NCBI GenBank assembly: GCA_026014685.1
Contig: JAOZHW010000005.1
Location: 248,001-312,000 of the forward strand
DNA: 64,000 bases
DNA from: Candidatus Bathyarchaeota archaeon
GTDB lineage: Archaea > Thermoproteota > Bathyarchaeia > Bathyarchaeales > Bathycorpusculaceae
Direction: 5' to 3'
The position numbers and the translations under genes were made by a program. Shown here piece by piece: positions 26,890 through 37,758 of the stretch (the first letter of the stretch is position 1; the number at the start of each line of letters is the position of its first letter). Under the pieces are notes generated by a model, which saw only the letters and a program-made list of their open reading frames with translations, was not told where the DNA came from and searched no databases.

Positions 26890-26998
26890 AAACCACCTTG
26901 CGGCGAACCCGTAGTTGAACCGTTCATTGCGCCTTTATATAAGGGAGGGGAGGTCAGCTTTGAGACGTCGCGTGGTTCCAGCATGTGCGGATACGAAA
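26884..26998 (-). repeat. Composite promoter element, copy 2 (115-bp repeat)
   Basis: On the reverse strand: box CACGCGACGTCTC (26962-26974), 8 bases, CCTCCCCTCCC (26943-26953), TATA TTATATAAAGG (26932-26942). It is the inverted partner of 15351-15465, 98 of 115 positions identical without gaps. It faces the flippase gene, and transcription should begin near 26910. Confidence 0.8.
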
Positions 26999-27047
26999 TA
27001 GCTATGCCCTGATTGTTTTCTCAAAAGCAGGCTTTAGGAAAAGTTGT

Positions 27048-27725
27048 TTAAAGTCTGAGCAGAACTGTGTCTGCTGACTTTTTTAGGATTTCAGCGAATT
27101 CCTGTAGCTTTTCAGGTGAATACGGTTTGATTGTTTTGAAGCGTTTGTCGAGTGTGTCGTTGGGTATGAACTGTTGAAGTGCAAGGGTTTTTGTGCCTTT
27201 GACCATTTCTCCTATGGCGGCTATGTCTTTTTCTGTTACGATTTCGGGGCAAACGGTGGTGCGGAATTCGTATGGAACTTTACCTGTTTTGAGCAACTCT
27301 ATTGAACGCATTACACTGGCGGTGTCTGTTGCGCCGAGCAGTTTGTATTTTTCTGGGCTTGTTTTGACATCCATGGCAACGTAATCTACAGTGGGCAGGC
27401 ATTCTTCAAGCACGTTTGGATAGCAGCCGTTTGTATCTATCTTCACCGTAAATCCGCGTTCTTTAAGTTTAGAGAGAAACTTGGGTAACTCTTTGTGCAT
27501 GCAGGGTTCGCCGCCTGTGATGACCACTGCGTCCACGTATTTTTTTCGGTTTTCCAAAATTTGCAGTGCAGCGCCTTCTTGAAGAAAGGGTGGTTGGGGG
27601 TCGACGGCGATTTTGTAGTTGTGGCAGTATGGGCACCGCAGGTTGCAGCCAGGTGTAAATAGCACTGAGGCTACACGGTCAGGGTAATCTAGTAAACTGG
27701 TTTTTTGCAGTCCACTAAACTTCAC
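27048..27725 (-). CDS. nrdG: Anaerobic ribonucleotide reductase activating protein
   Basis: A 225-residue radical SAM activase. CNLRCPYC (27-34) gives the CxxxCxxC cluster site, TGGEPCMHK is the SAM-binding GGE motif, and KIDTNGCYP continues the barrel. It makes the glycyl radical on NrdD. It ends the nrdR-nrdD-nrdG run, 15 bases after nrdD. The opening FSGLQKTSLLDYPDRVAS is the common archaeal/bacterial NrdG N-terminus and confirms the start. Confidence 0.93.
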   Translation of the reverse strand: MKFSGLQKTSLLDYPDRVASVLFTPGCNLRCPYCHNYKIAVDPQPPFLQEGAALQILENRKKYVDAVVITGGEPCMHKELPKFLSKLKERGFTVKIDTNGCYPNVLEECLPTVDYVAMDVKTSPEKYKLLGATDTASVMRSIELLKTGKVPYEFRTTVCPEIVTEKDIAAIGEMVKGTKTLALQQFIPNDTLDKRFKTIKPYSPEKLQEFAEILKKSADTVLLRL

Positions 27726-27740
27726 TTTATGTGTTCACCT

Positions 27741-29867
27741 TTAAACTGTTAGAGGTACCGTTTGCAGTACTGTTGATCGGTCGAAGGTTTTTCGTATGGC
27801 GAATTCTGCTTGTTTGCCGTCGTTCCATTGGTCCACGGGGCGCAGGTATCCGACGACTCGGCTGTAGACTTCGCTTTTGGCGCCGCATGCGGGGCAGGTT
27901 TTGTGTTCGCCTGCGGTGTAGCCGTGTGTTGGGCAGACGCTGAAGGTGGGTGTCAATGTGAAGTAGGGCAGCTTGGAGTTCCAGCTGACTTTTTTGATGA
28001 GTTCAGCGGCTGCTTTCCAAGAGTTGAGCCGTTCGCCGAGGAATATGTGGAAGACTGTGCCGCCGGTGTAGAGTGTCTGGAGTGATTCTTGGTGTTCTAG
28101 CGCGTCGAAGAGGTCGCCTGCAAAGTCAACTGGCAACTGTGAGGAGTTGGTGTAGAAGGGTTCTGCGTGTTCTGAGATTATGTGTTTTTGGTTAGCGAAG
28201 ACGATGTCGCGGTAGCGTTTTCTGTCTAAGCGGGCTAAGCGGTATGAGGTGCCTTCTGCGGGTGTTGCTTCAAGGTTGTATATGGCGCCTGTTTCTTCTT
28301 GGTAATCTGCTAAACGTTTACGCATAAACGTCAGCATTTTCACTGCGAAGGCTTGGCCGTCTTTTGAGGCGATGTTTGTTCCCAGCAAGTTTAGAATGGC
28401 TTCGTTAACGCCGACTATGCCGATGGTGGAGAAGTGGTTCTTCCAGAATTTACCATAGCTCTCCTTGACGTGGCGCAGGTATCGGCGTGAATAGGGGTAC
28501 AATCCGTTTTCTGTGAAAGTCTCAAGCACTTTACGTTTCAATTCGAGGCTGGCTTTGGCGGTTTCCATGAGGTTGCTTAGTTTCTCAAAGAATTCATCTT
28601 CATCTTTGCTCAGGTAACCGATGCGGGGGATGTTTAGGGTGACTACACCGATGCTGCCTGTTAAGGGGTTTGCGCCGAAGAAGCCGCCGCCGCGTTTGCG
28701 CAACTCACGGTTATCAATGCGTAGACGACAGCACATGCTGCGTACGTCTTCGGGTTTCATGTCGCTGTTGACAAAGTTGCTGAAGTAGGGAACTCCGTAT
28801 TTGGCGGTGACTTCAAAGATCGCCTGTGATACTGGTGAGTCCCAGTTGAAGTCTTTGGTAACGTTGTAGGTTGGGATTGGGAAAGTGAAAACACGCCCTT
28901 TTGCGTCGCCCTGCCTCATGCCCTCTGCGAATGCGAGGTTGAACATTTCCATCTCTTTGGTGAAATCGCCGTAAGTGTCGGATGTGACTTTGCCGTTGTA
29001 GATTACGGCTTCGTCTTTCATGAAGTCAGGTACATTCAAGTCTAAGGTTAGGTTGGTGAAGGGGGTTTGGAAACCGACGCGGGTGGGCACGTTCATGTTA
29101 AAGAAGAATTCCTGTAGCGCCTGCTCCACGTCTTTCTGAGTTAAGTTGTCGTAGCGAATGAAGGGGGCAAGGTAGGTGTCGAAGTTGCTGAATGCCTGTG
29201 CACCTGCCGCTTCTCCCTGCAAGGTGTAGAAGAAGTTGACGACTTGGCCTAGTGCGGTGCGGAAGTGTTTGGCGGGTTTGCTCTCGATTTTGCCTGCGAC
29301 TCCGCCGAATCCTGAAAGCAAAAGGTCGCTGACGTCCCAGCCGACGCAGTAGGGTCCTAAAACGCCGAGGTCGTGGATGTGTATGTCGCCTGAGAAATGC
29401 GCTGCGGCGATGTCTTCAGGGTAGATGCGGGCTATCCAGTACTTGGCGATGACTGCTGAGGAGAGATAATTGTTTAGGCCCTGTAGTGAGTAGCTCATGT
29501 TGCTGTTTTCTTTTACTCGCCAGTCCTCCACCTCAAGGTATTGGTCTACCATGTCTGAGGAGCTCAGTAGCGCGGCGAGTTCCCGCATGTCAGTGTGCTG
29601 TTTGCGGTAGAGTATGTATGCTTTAGCTGTAGATGCGTGCCCATTTTCGATTAGTCGCTTCTCAACTAAGTCTTGGATTTCTTCTACTGTGGGGACGCCG
29701 TCGTCGCCGTAGATTTTTTGCAGTTCCGCTACGACTTCGTCGCTTATGCGTTTTGCTTGCTCTTTGTCTTTTCCGCCGACTGCTTTGGCGGCTTTCCAAA
29801 TGGCTGTTGTAATTCTTTCTTGATCGAATGGTTCTAATTTACTATCACGTTTTAGGACAAACTTCAT
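27741..29867 (-). CDS. nrdD: Anaerobic ribonucleoside-triphosphate reductase
   Basis: A 708-residue class III reductase that makes deoxynucleotides under anoxia. An ATP-cone occupies 1-95 (LEPFDQERITTAIWKA). The active-site cysteine lies in SMCCRLRIDNRE, before SIGVVTLNIPRIGYL. A zinc site uses CPTHGYTAGEHKTCPAC (about 645-661), and the radical glycine is in SRVVGYLRPV (Gly673). All key residues are present. The start overlaps the nrdR stop by four bases. A second, degenerate NrdD-like gene is at 48361. Confidence 0.95.
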   Translation of the reverse strand: MKFVLKRDSKLEPFDQERITTAIWKAAKAVGGKDKEQAKRISDEVVAELQKIYGDDGVPTVEEIQDLVEKRLIENGHASTAKAYILYRKQHTDMRELAALLSSSDMVDQYLEVEDWRVKENSNMSYSLQGLNNYLSSAVIAKYWIARIYPEDIAAAHFSGDIHIHDLGVLGPYCVGWDVSDLLLSGFGGVAGKIESKPAKHFRTALGQVVNFFYTLQGEAAGAQAFSNFDTYLAPFIRYDNLTQKDVEQALQEFFFNMNVPTRVGFQTPFTNLTLDLNVPDFMKDEAVIYNGKVTSDTYGDFTKEMEMFNLAFAEGMRQGDAKGRVFTFPIPTYNVTKDFNWDSPVSQAIFEVTAKYGVPYFSNFVNSDMKPEDVRSMCCRLRIDNRELRKRGGGFFGANPLTGSIGVVTLNIPRIGYLSKDEDEFFEKLSNLMETAKASLELKRKVLETFTENGLYPYSRRYLRHVKESYGKFWKNHFSTIGIVGVNEAILNLLGTNIASKDGQAFAVKMLTFMRKRLADYQEETGAIYNLEATPAEGTSYRLARLDRKRYRDIVFANQKHIISEHAEPFYTNSSQLPVDFAGDLFDALEHQESLQTLYTGGTVFHIFLGERLNSWKAAAELIKKVSWNSKLPYFTLTPTFSVCPTHGYTAGEHKTCPACGAKSEVYSRVVGYLRPVDQWNDGKQAEFAIRKTFDRSTVLQTVPLTV

Positions 29868-30313
29868 TGTTTCTTCACTTCCGAAAGTAACCGCCTGAAA
29901 TCTTCAGGCTCTTCAAACTCTTTGTAAACTGAAGCGAATCGAATGTAGGCGATGCGGTCCACGGCTTTTAAGCGCTTCATGATTAAATCGCCGATGTCTC
30001 TGGACGCAACTTCTTGTGTGCCTTTAAGCATGAGGTCTTGTCGGACTTGTTCAGCTAGTTCGGTGATTTGACTCATGGTTACTGGGCGTTTTTCGCATGC
30101 TTTCTGGAGCCCACGTATGATTTTGTTGACGTCGAAGCGTTGTAGTTGCCCGTCTTTTTTGCGGACCATGAGTTCGATGGTTTCGAGGTATTCGTAGGTG
30201 GTGTAGCGTTTTCCGCAGGTTATGCATTCTTTGCGTCTGCGGGTGGTGTTCTCGGGGGAGTCTCGGGTTTCGAGGGTTTTTGATTCTTCAGAGTTGCAGT
30301 AGGGGCATCTCAT
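29864..30313 (-). CDS. nrdR: Transcriptional repressor NrdR
   Basis: A 149-residue regulator. The zinc ribbon is MRCPYCNSEESKTLETR with the second pair ECITCGKRYTTYEY, followed by an ATP-cone (about 50-140, RKKDGQLQRFDVNKIIRGL). NrdR senses ATP/dATP and represses ribonucleotide reductase genes. It is widespread in bacteria and, as far as I know, uncommon in archaea, so its place ahead of nrdD is notable. A candidate operator lies in its promoter at 30347-30375. Confidence 0.93.
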   Translation of the reverse strand: MRCPYCNSEESKTLETRDSPENTTRRRKECITCGKRYTTYEYLETIELMVRKKDGQLQRFDVNKIIRGLQKACEKRPVTMSQITELAEQVRQDLMLKGTQEVASRDIGDLIMKRLKAVDRIAYIRFASVYKEFEEPEDFRRLLSEVKKQ

Positions 30314-30627
30314 TATATTATATACACTCGTGCTTGATTTTAAGCGTAGTGTTAGCAGGCTAATTCAGTACACTACAGTTAGCGCATATATAATAATTTT
30401 TTACATTAAAACCTCAAACAACCATAAACCCATCAAGTTAACTCCATGAAAAATACACAAAAAACTCAACATATAAAAACCCAGAAAAACGACTAAAACG
30501 GAAAAACAGCCCATTCTACGTAAATACATACATTGGTTAAAGATTGCGTAAACACTATAAATAAAAAACCCGCAACCCCCATAATACACCCCAAAATCAA
30601 CAAACAAAAACCAAAAGAGATACGAAA
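30314..30627. other. Divergent intergenic region, nrdR and cupin promoters
   Basis: AT-rich 314-base gap. The left part holds the nrdR promoter and inverted repeats. CTATAAATAA at 30555-30564 is a TATA box for the cupin gene with a leader of about 40 bases. A hydrophobic reverse reading (30401-30637) exists but looks like a by-product of A/T-rich sequence. Confidence 0.5.
30347..30395 (-). promoter_or_regulatory. nrdR-nrdD-nrdG promoter with nested inverted repeats
   Basis: The reverse-strand TATA is within TATTATATATGCG (about 30384-30396), so transcription should begin near 30362. Around that point TAGTGT (30347-30352) mirrors ACACTA (30370-30375), and inside them TTAGC-AG-GCTAA (30352-30363) is a second dyad. 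The arms resemble parts of known NrdR boxes only loosely, so this is a candidate operator. Confidence 0.5.
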
Positions 30628-30999
30628 ATGACCCCAAAAATCGTGCGCGCCAACCAACCCCTCGAATACCTCACTCCTGAGAAGTGCTATATAGCTGAAA
30701 ACCACAGCGACCCCGCCGTTTCAATTGCCCGCGCCACAATCAAACCGGGCGTAACAACCAAAGCACACCACCTAACCAAAGGAGTACAAGAAATCTACAT
30801 CATAACAAGCGGCAAAGGAGTAGTCACCGTCGGCAACCTCCAACCCACAGAGGTCACTGTCGGCGATGTCGTTGTGATTCCCCCTCTAACTTCACAGAAA
30901 ATGACAAACACAGGTCAAAAGGATCTAGTTTTTTACTGTGTATGCACCCCGCGCTTTACCGAAGACTGCTACGTCGATGAAGAAACCGATAAGCAGTGA
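30628..30999 (+). CDS. Cupin-domain protein
   Basis: A 123-residue single-domain cupin. Motif 1 is GVTTKAHHLTKGVQEIYIIT and motif 2 is TVGDVVVIPPLTSQKMTN, but the second motif lacks the usual late histidine (SQKMTN), so metal binding may be partial. Such small cupins act as sugar epimerases, isomerases or ligand sensors; this one cannot be assigned. It is monocistronic, between nrdR (divergent) and the OFOR beta gene (convergent). Confidence 0.8.
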   Translation: MTPKIVRANQPLEYLTPEKCYIAENHSDPAVSIARATIKPGVTTKAHHLTKGVQEIYIITSGKGVVTVGNLQPTEVTVGDVVVIPPLTSQKMTNTGQKDLVFYCVCTPRFTEDCYVDEETDKQ

Positions 31000-31112
31000 C
31001 ATATTCCCAACTTGGAAATACGGGTTATAAGCAAAACCCGCCATACTTGTTTTGAGAAGGACAACAGGAGAAAAGCGAGGAGAAAGGAGAAACTTCTTAC
31101 CTCTCCTTAAAT

Positions 31113-33996
<2,884 letters not shown>

Positions 33997-34032
33997 ATCG
34001 CTTTCCCAGTTCAGAATTCTGTTTTGTGGCCT

Positions 34033-34170
34033 TTATCCGCCGCCGGTTGCTTTATCGGTGCCTATACAGCAAGTGCATTTCGCGGTTTCCCCGCAGTAGG
34101 GGCAAACACATTTGCAGTCGTCGATAAAGTTGCCGCAGTATGTGCAACGAGGCTGATCTTGTTTGCTCAT
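34033..34170 (-). CDS. 45-residue zinc-binding microprotein
   Basis: Reads MSKQDQPRCTYCGNFIDD and continues with CKCVCPYCGETAKCTCC, so nine or so cysteines form at least two zinc knuckles. ATG 34170 is chosen because GAGG lies about eight bases upstream, and the longer reading to 34254 adds only unconserved-looking sequence. It lies just upstream of the OFOR genes and downstream of degenerate composite promoter copy 5. Function unknown. Confidence 0.65.
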   Translation of the reverse strand: MSKQDQPRCTYCGNFIDDCKCVCPYCGETAKCTCCIGTDKATGGG

Positions 34171-34494
34171 CCTCTTCGCCTCTGCCACAAGTACTCTGGG
34201 CGTAACGGTGAATTTAAGGTTTCCCAGAAACCAAACAGACGTAGCGTAAACCAAAAAAGACCAATAAACCGTTTTCTTGGTAGTATTAGTTCCATTTGAG
34301 GTAGGGAGGGGAGGTAGCGCAAGAGAGGTCGCGTGACTTCAAAAGGGCGGAAGTACTCTTTCTCTTTTTTGGGTGGGCGCGCTTGGAGGCTATCAAAATG
34401 CGTGGCGGCTGCATTTTTGTGTTACCCTGGTTTTAGAAAGCAAAATGGTATATTGTGCTTCTGATATAGAGATTACTGAGAAGGTTTGGTTTGT
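34171..34494. other. Intergenic region with degenerate composite promoter copy 5
   Basis: The 324-base gap contains copy 5 on the reverse strand (34293-34335) and, on the forward strand, a short leader for the MBL-fold gene with GAGAAGG at 34478-34484 as ribosome site. Nothing else recognised. Confidence 0.45.
34293..34335 (-). promoter_or_regulatory. Composite promoter element, copy 5, TATA lost
   Basis: On the reverse strand: CACGCGACCTCTC (34323-34335, one mismatch to the consensus box), 8 bases, CCTCCCCTCCC (34304-34314), then TACCTCAAATGG in place of the TATA box. It points to the zinc microprotein gene 123 bases away. Spacing is exactly that of the other four copies. Confidence 0.65.
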
Positions 34495-35118
34495 ATGCTA
34501 ATCGAAACGTTTACCGTCGGAATGTTATCAACCAACTGTTACGTAGCAAGCTGCCACGACACAAAAGAAGCAATTATAATTGACCCTGGCTTGGATTACT
34601 ATTCCGAAGCGCAGTCGATTCTAGACTACATTGAGCAGGCGCAGCTAAAAATCAAATACATAATCAACACTCACGGTCACAGCGACCACATAAAAGGCGA
34701 CGAAATCTTTCAAGAAAAATTCAACGTACCCATATGCATCCATAAACTCGACGCCTACTTCATCGAAAGCCTACAAACAGACAAAACACCCGCCCCCATC
34801 CTGCTTGAAGAGGGCAGCCTAATACAGTTCGGCAAGGAAACCCTAAAAGTCATCCATACCCCCGGCCACACCCGAGGCTGCATATGTCTACTTGGAGACC
34901 ACTTAATCTTCACTGGTGACACGTTATTTGCAGGCGGCATCGGCAGAACAGACTTCCCTGAAGGCTCAATGCTCGATATGACGCGGTCGCTGCGAAAACT
35001 GGAAGCACTGCCTGACGCACTCATCATTTATCCTGGCCACGGTGAAACATCGATGATGGGGGAAGAAAAAAGAGTTAACCCCTTCTTTGAGCACCGAAGC
35101 CCCGACTTACTCTACTAA
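34495..35118 (+). CDS. MBL-fold metallo-hydrolase, glyoxalase II-like
   Basis: A 207-residue metallo-beta-lactamase-fold enzyme. INTHGHSDHIKG (57-68) is the HxHxDH metal motif; HTPGHTRGC and FTGDTLFAGGIGRTD supply the further ligands, and YPGHGETS the last histidine. This matches single-domain glyoxalase II-like hydrolases acting on thioesters or related small molecules. ATG 34495 follows GAGAAGG and is preferred to TTG 34486. It converges on htpX with a four-base overlap. Confidence 0.9.
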   Translation: MLIETFTVGMLSTNCYVASCHDTKEAIIIDPGLDYYSEAQSILDYIEQAQLKIKYIINTHGHSDHIKGDEIFQEKFNVPICIHKLDAYFIESLQTDKTPAPILLEEGSLIQFGKETLKVIHTPGHTRGCICLLGDHLIFTGDTLFAGGIGRTDFPEGSMLDMTRSLRKLEALPDALIIYPGHGETSMMGEEKRVNPFFEHRSPDLLY

Positions 35119-36104
35119 CTAGCGTTTTTGCGGAGTTCCTGTAATGCGCGGAGGCGTTTGATTATGTTGGGGTGGGTGGAAAAGATTTCGATGATGGCGT
35201 CAGTTTGAGTCGGTTTCTCTGAGAGTTTCTGTCGGAGCAGGTCTTGTTTGCTGTTCACTTGGTTGGCGTGGAGTTCTGCAGAGTCAACGTTGGCGCGGTC
35301 GGGGTCGGAGATGAAGAGGGCTTTGAAGGCGTTGTTGTTTTTGTTTTGCTGCTGGTTTGATCTGCCACTTCGTCTGCTTTCCTCGACTATGGTGACTAAT
35401 CCAGTGGAGAGTTTTTCTGCGCCGTTTTCAACGATGGAGGCGCTGTGGCGGTCAGCGTAGTATTCGCGAAGTCGACTTAAGTATAGGGTGAACAGTGTGA
35501 GAACCCATGAGAAAGCCATGAATGCGATGCCGAGTAGGGCGTTGTTGCCGCCGCTGTCGTTTCTGCGGCTTCCGCCCAGCATGCCTGACCACATCATGGT
35601 CCAGCCGATGTAGTAGAACAGTGCAGGCAAGAAGGAGACGACCATCATGACTTGTACGTCTCGATGTTTTAGGTGGCCTAGTTCGTGGCCGATTACGGCT
35701 TCTACTTCTCCGTCATCGAGGCTGTTTAGTAATCCCTCGGTTACTGCAACTCTGCTGCCAGTTAGCGGTGAGCCATAGGCGAATGCGTTGGGTAGTTTGA
35801 TTTGAGAGAGCATGACTTGGGGTTTTTTGATTTTGCTTTTCTTGCTTAATTCATCGACCATTCTGTGTATTTTGGGGTTGTCGCCTTCTTTTAATTCTTT
35901 AACGCGGTAGATGGCGCCCACCAAGTAAGGTGAGAGAAGCCACTGCACAACGTTTAGCACCACCACTAGCACTCCGACTGTTATTATGCTAAAGTACCCG
36001 ACGTATAGCAACACAGCCGAGAAGACCAGTGTGGTTAACCCAAAGATGGCTGCTAAGGTGGCAACCATGGAAAAACGCAGTTTCCAAGCGTTCATGAAAC
36101 TCAC
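35115..36104 (-). CDS. htpX: HtpX-family zinc metalloprotease
   Basis: A 329-residue membrane protease of family M48. Two N-terminal membrane helices (about 15-57), VIGHELGHLKHRD with the HExxH zinc site at 140-144, two further helices (151-172 and 190-210), then REYYADRHSA with the third ligand region. It degrades misfolded membrane proteins. The C-terminal domain contains a glutamine/asparagine-rich insert RSNQQQNKNNN, somewhat unusual. It is monocistronic. Confidence 0.93.
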   Translation of the reverse strand: MSFMNAWKLRFSMVATLAAIFGLTTLVFSAVLLYVGYFSIITVGVLVVVLNVVQWLLSPYLVGAIYRVKELKEGDNPKIHRMVDELSKKSKIKKPQVMLSQIKLPNAFAYGSPLTGSRVAVTEGLLNSLDDGEVEAVIGHELGHLKHRDVQVMMVVSFLPALFYYIGWTMMWSGMLGGSRRNDSGGNNALLGIAFMAFSWVLTLFTLYLSRLREYYADRHSASIVENGAEKLSTGLVTIVEESRRSGRSNQQQNKNNNAFKALFISDPDRANVDSAELHANQVNSKQDLLRQKLSEKPTQTDAIIEIFSTHPNIIKRLRALQELRKNAS

Positions 36105-36167
36105 TTCCCCAGTGACTTCTTTTTAGGAACTTATAACTTTTTTTCCAAATTAAACAGAAAATGTTGT

Positions 36168-36941
36168 TTAACTTTTTGACTTGAAAATAAGTCTCGGAGA
36201 ATATGCGGCGAATCTTTGCTCATCATAATCACCATAAACCTCCTCGACAGCAAACCCCACGCTGCCCAACAGTGCCTGCAACTTGCTTTTATCGTATAAA
36301 CGGACGCGGTGCTCAAAATAAGCCAGTTTTCCAGTCGATTTTTCCCAAACCACCCACAAATCGCACAGCAAATCGTCACTGTGGCTTACAGTTCTCTTTT
36401 GGAGAAGACAAAAGCTCGGATACTCGCGCCATTTGAAGACTCGAAACAGTAGCCAGCGACTATGTAACTTCAGCATCAGGGGTAAGGCTGCCCATTTTAG
36501 ACGCTTCAAAAGCCCCCTGTGACCATACTTGAGCGAGAGGTGTTCAGGGTTGAAGACATCCAACACCAAAACAGCCCCGCGCCCAAGCACGCGGTGGAGG
36601 TCGGCGAGGCTTTGTTGGTCGTCTTTTTCTTGGGGCAGGTAACCGAGGCTTGTGTCCATGCTGATGGCTGCAGTGGCGGCGTCTGTTTTGAAAGGCAAAA
36701 ACCGCATGTCGCCTCTAACCAGTTGAGCAGAAGGCTGCCGCTGTTTAGCGATTCTTAGCAAGTTCGCGGAAGCATCCAACCCGACCATATCAAACCCAGC
36801 CTCGCTCAAAGTGGTAAGGTGGCGTCCAGTGCCGCAAGCAACATCCAAAACGACCCCTCCGCGTTTAAGGTGGTTTTTTAGGAAGCTGATTTGGCGTTCG
36901 GTGTGGCTTTTATCGGCTAGTTCTGCCCAGATGCTGCCCAT
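36168..36941 (-). CDS. Class I SAM-dependent methyltransferase
   Basis: A 257-residue methyltransferase. GVVLDVACGTGRHLTTL (29-45) is motif I, GLDASANLL the acidic loop, RGDMRFLPF motif II-like and VLVLDVFNPEHL motif III. A helical insert with many hydrophobic and basic residues (about 143-175) may bind the substrate. Family is the type 25/11 group; the substrate is unknown. It is divergent from rbkR, with 127 bases between them. Confidence 0.85.
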   Translation of the reverse strand: MGSIWAELADKSHTERQISFLKNHLKRGGVVLDVACGTGRHLTTLSEAGFDMVGLDASANLLRIAKQRQPSAQLVRGDMRFLPFKTDAATAAISMDTSLGYLPQEKDDQQSLADLHRVLGRGAVLVLDVFNPEHLSLKYGHRGLLKRLKWAALPLMLKLHSRWLLFRVFKWREYPSFCLLQKRTVSHSDDLLCDLWVVWEKSTGKLAYFEHRVRLYDKSKLQALLGSVGFAVEEVYGDYDEQRFAAYSPRLIFKSKS

Positions 36942-37068
36942 GTTGTCGAAAACGTTTGCCGTTCACTTGGCCTCAAAGATTAATTTTGGCGGCGGGGTTT
37001 TTAGTGATTCTGTTTCGAGCCGCTTAAATATTCAACCGCTCATTGACTAATCCAGCGGAGACCTCTGT

Positions 37069-37758
37069 TTGACTGACAAAGCGGATTGGCAGCACCTCTA
37101 TATGTTGCTTAAACTGGCTGAAATGGGCGCGTACAATCGGACCGCGAAAATCTCAACCGAGTACTTAGCCAAAAAACTTGGCTTCAGCCAGCAGACCGCG
37201 TCACGCTACCTTATCGAGTTGGAACGTCAGGGTTGGATTGCGCGCAAAGTTACCCCTGATGGAAGCTTGATTAAAATCGAACCTCAAGGAAATTGTGAAC
37301 TCCAAAAACTGTACTCTAACCTCAAGGTACTTATGGAAAAATCGTATCCGCCCTCGGTAACTCTGGAAGGCACCGTTTTCACTGGACTCGGCGAAGGCGC
37401 ATACTATGTATCGAAGCCTGACTACAGAAAACAGATAACTAAAAAATTGGGGTTCGAACCATACCCTGGTACATTAAACGTTAGATTATCAGATGACTAC
37501 GACATAAAAACCCGCGCTGAACTCGAATCGTACCCCGCCATAGAAGTTATGGGTTTTCAAGGAGAAGGACGCAGCTATGGACTCGTCAGATGCTACCATG
37601 CAGTCATCGGCGGCAAAATCAAAGGCGCTTTGGTCACAGCTAAACGCAGCCACTACGACGCGTCGGTGCTTGAGTTGATTGCTCCTGTTTGCCTTCGCAA
37701 GCAGTTAGGGCTCAAAGACGGAAACAAAGTTAAAGTGGAAATCTGCACAGGCCTCTAA
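37069..37758 (+). CDS. ribK: CTP-dependent riboflavin kinase/transcriptional regulator RbkR
   Basis: A 229-residue archaeal riboflavin kinase. The N-terminal winged HTH (1-75, KKLGFSQQTASRYLIELERQG) is that of the RbkR group, in which the enzyme also regulates riboflavin genes. The kinase domain (about 95-229) has GLGEGAYYVSKPDY, the PYPGTLNV motif and the late PVCLRKQLGLKDG. It makes FMN from riboflavin using CTP. The start is TTG, with TATA CTTAAATATTC at about 37022-37032. RibL, which completes FAD, is encoded 600 bases away on the other strand. Confidence 0.93.
   Translation: MTDKADWQHLYMLLKLAEMGAYNRTAKISTEYLAKKLGFSQQTASRYLIELERQGWIARKVTPDGSLIKIEPQGNCELQKLYSNLKVLMEKSYPPSVTLEGTVFTGLGEGAYYVSKPDYRKQITKKLGFEPYPGTLNVRLSDDYDIKTRAELESYPAIEVMGFQGEGRSYGLVRCYHAVIGGKIKGALVTAKRSHYDASVLELIAPVCLRKQLGLKDGNKVKVEICTGL

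Larger units (their letters stand above)
26670..27047. other. Leader and promoter region between flippase and nrdG
   Basis: This 378-base gap contains, read leftwards on the reverse strand: composite promoter copy 2 (26884-26998), a 61-base imperfect hairpin with a T-tract (26822-26889), the 38-codon ORF and the flippase ribosome site. The nrdG stop is at 27048. Confidence 0.6.

Noticed and set aside
26822-26930. Possible RNase P RNA, because GAAGGAAGTGCGGGC resembles its conserved CR-I region
   Set aside because: The other conserved regions of RNase P RNA are missing and the transcript would be far too short.
30401-30637. Hydrophobic reverse ORF of 78 codons between nrdR and the cupin gene
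   Set aside because: It is rich in Phe, Tyr, Gly and Cys as expected from reading the A/C-rich strand backwards, overlaps the cupin start and promoter, and has no ribosome site or TATA box.
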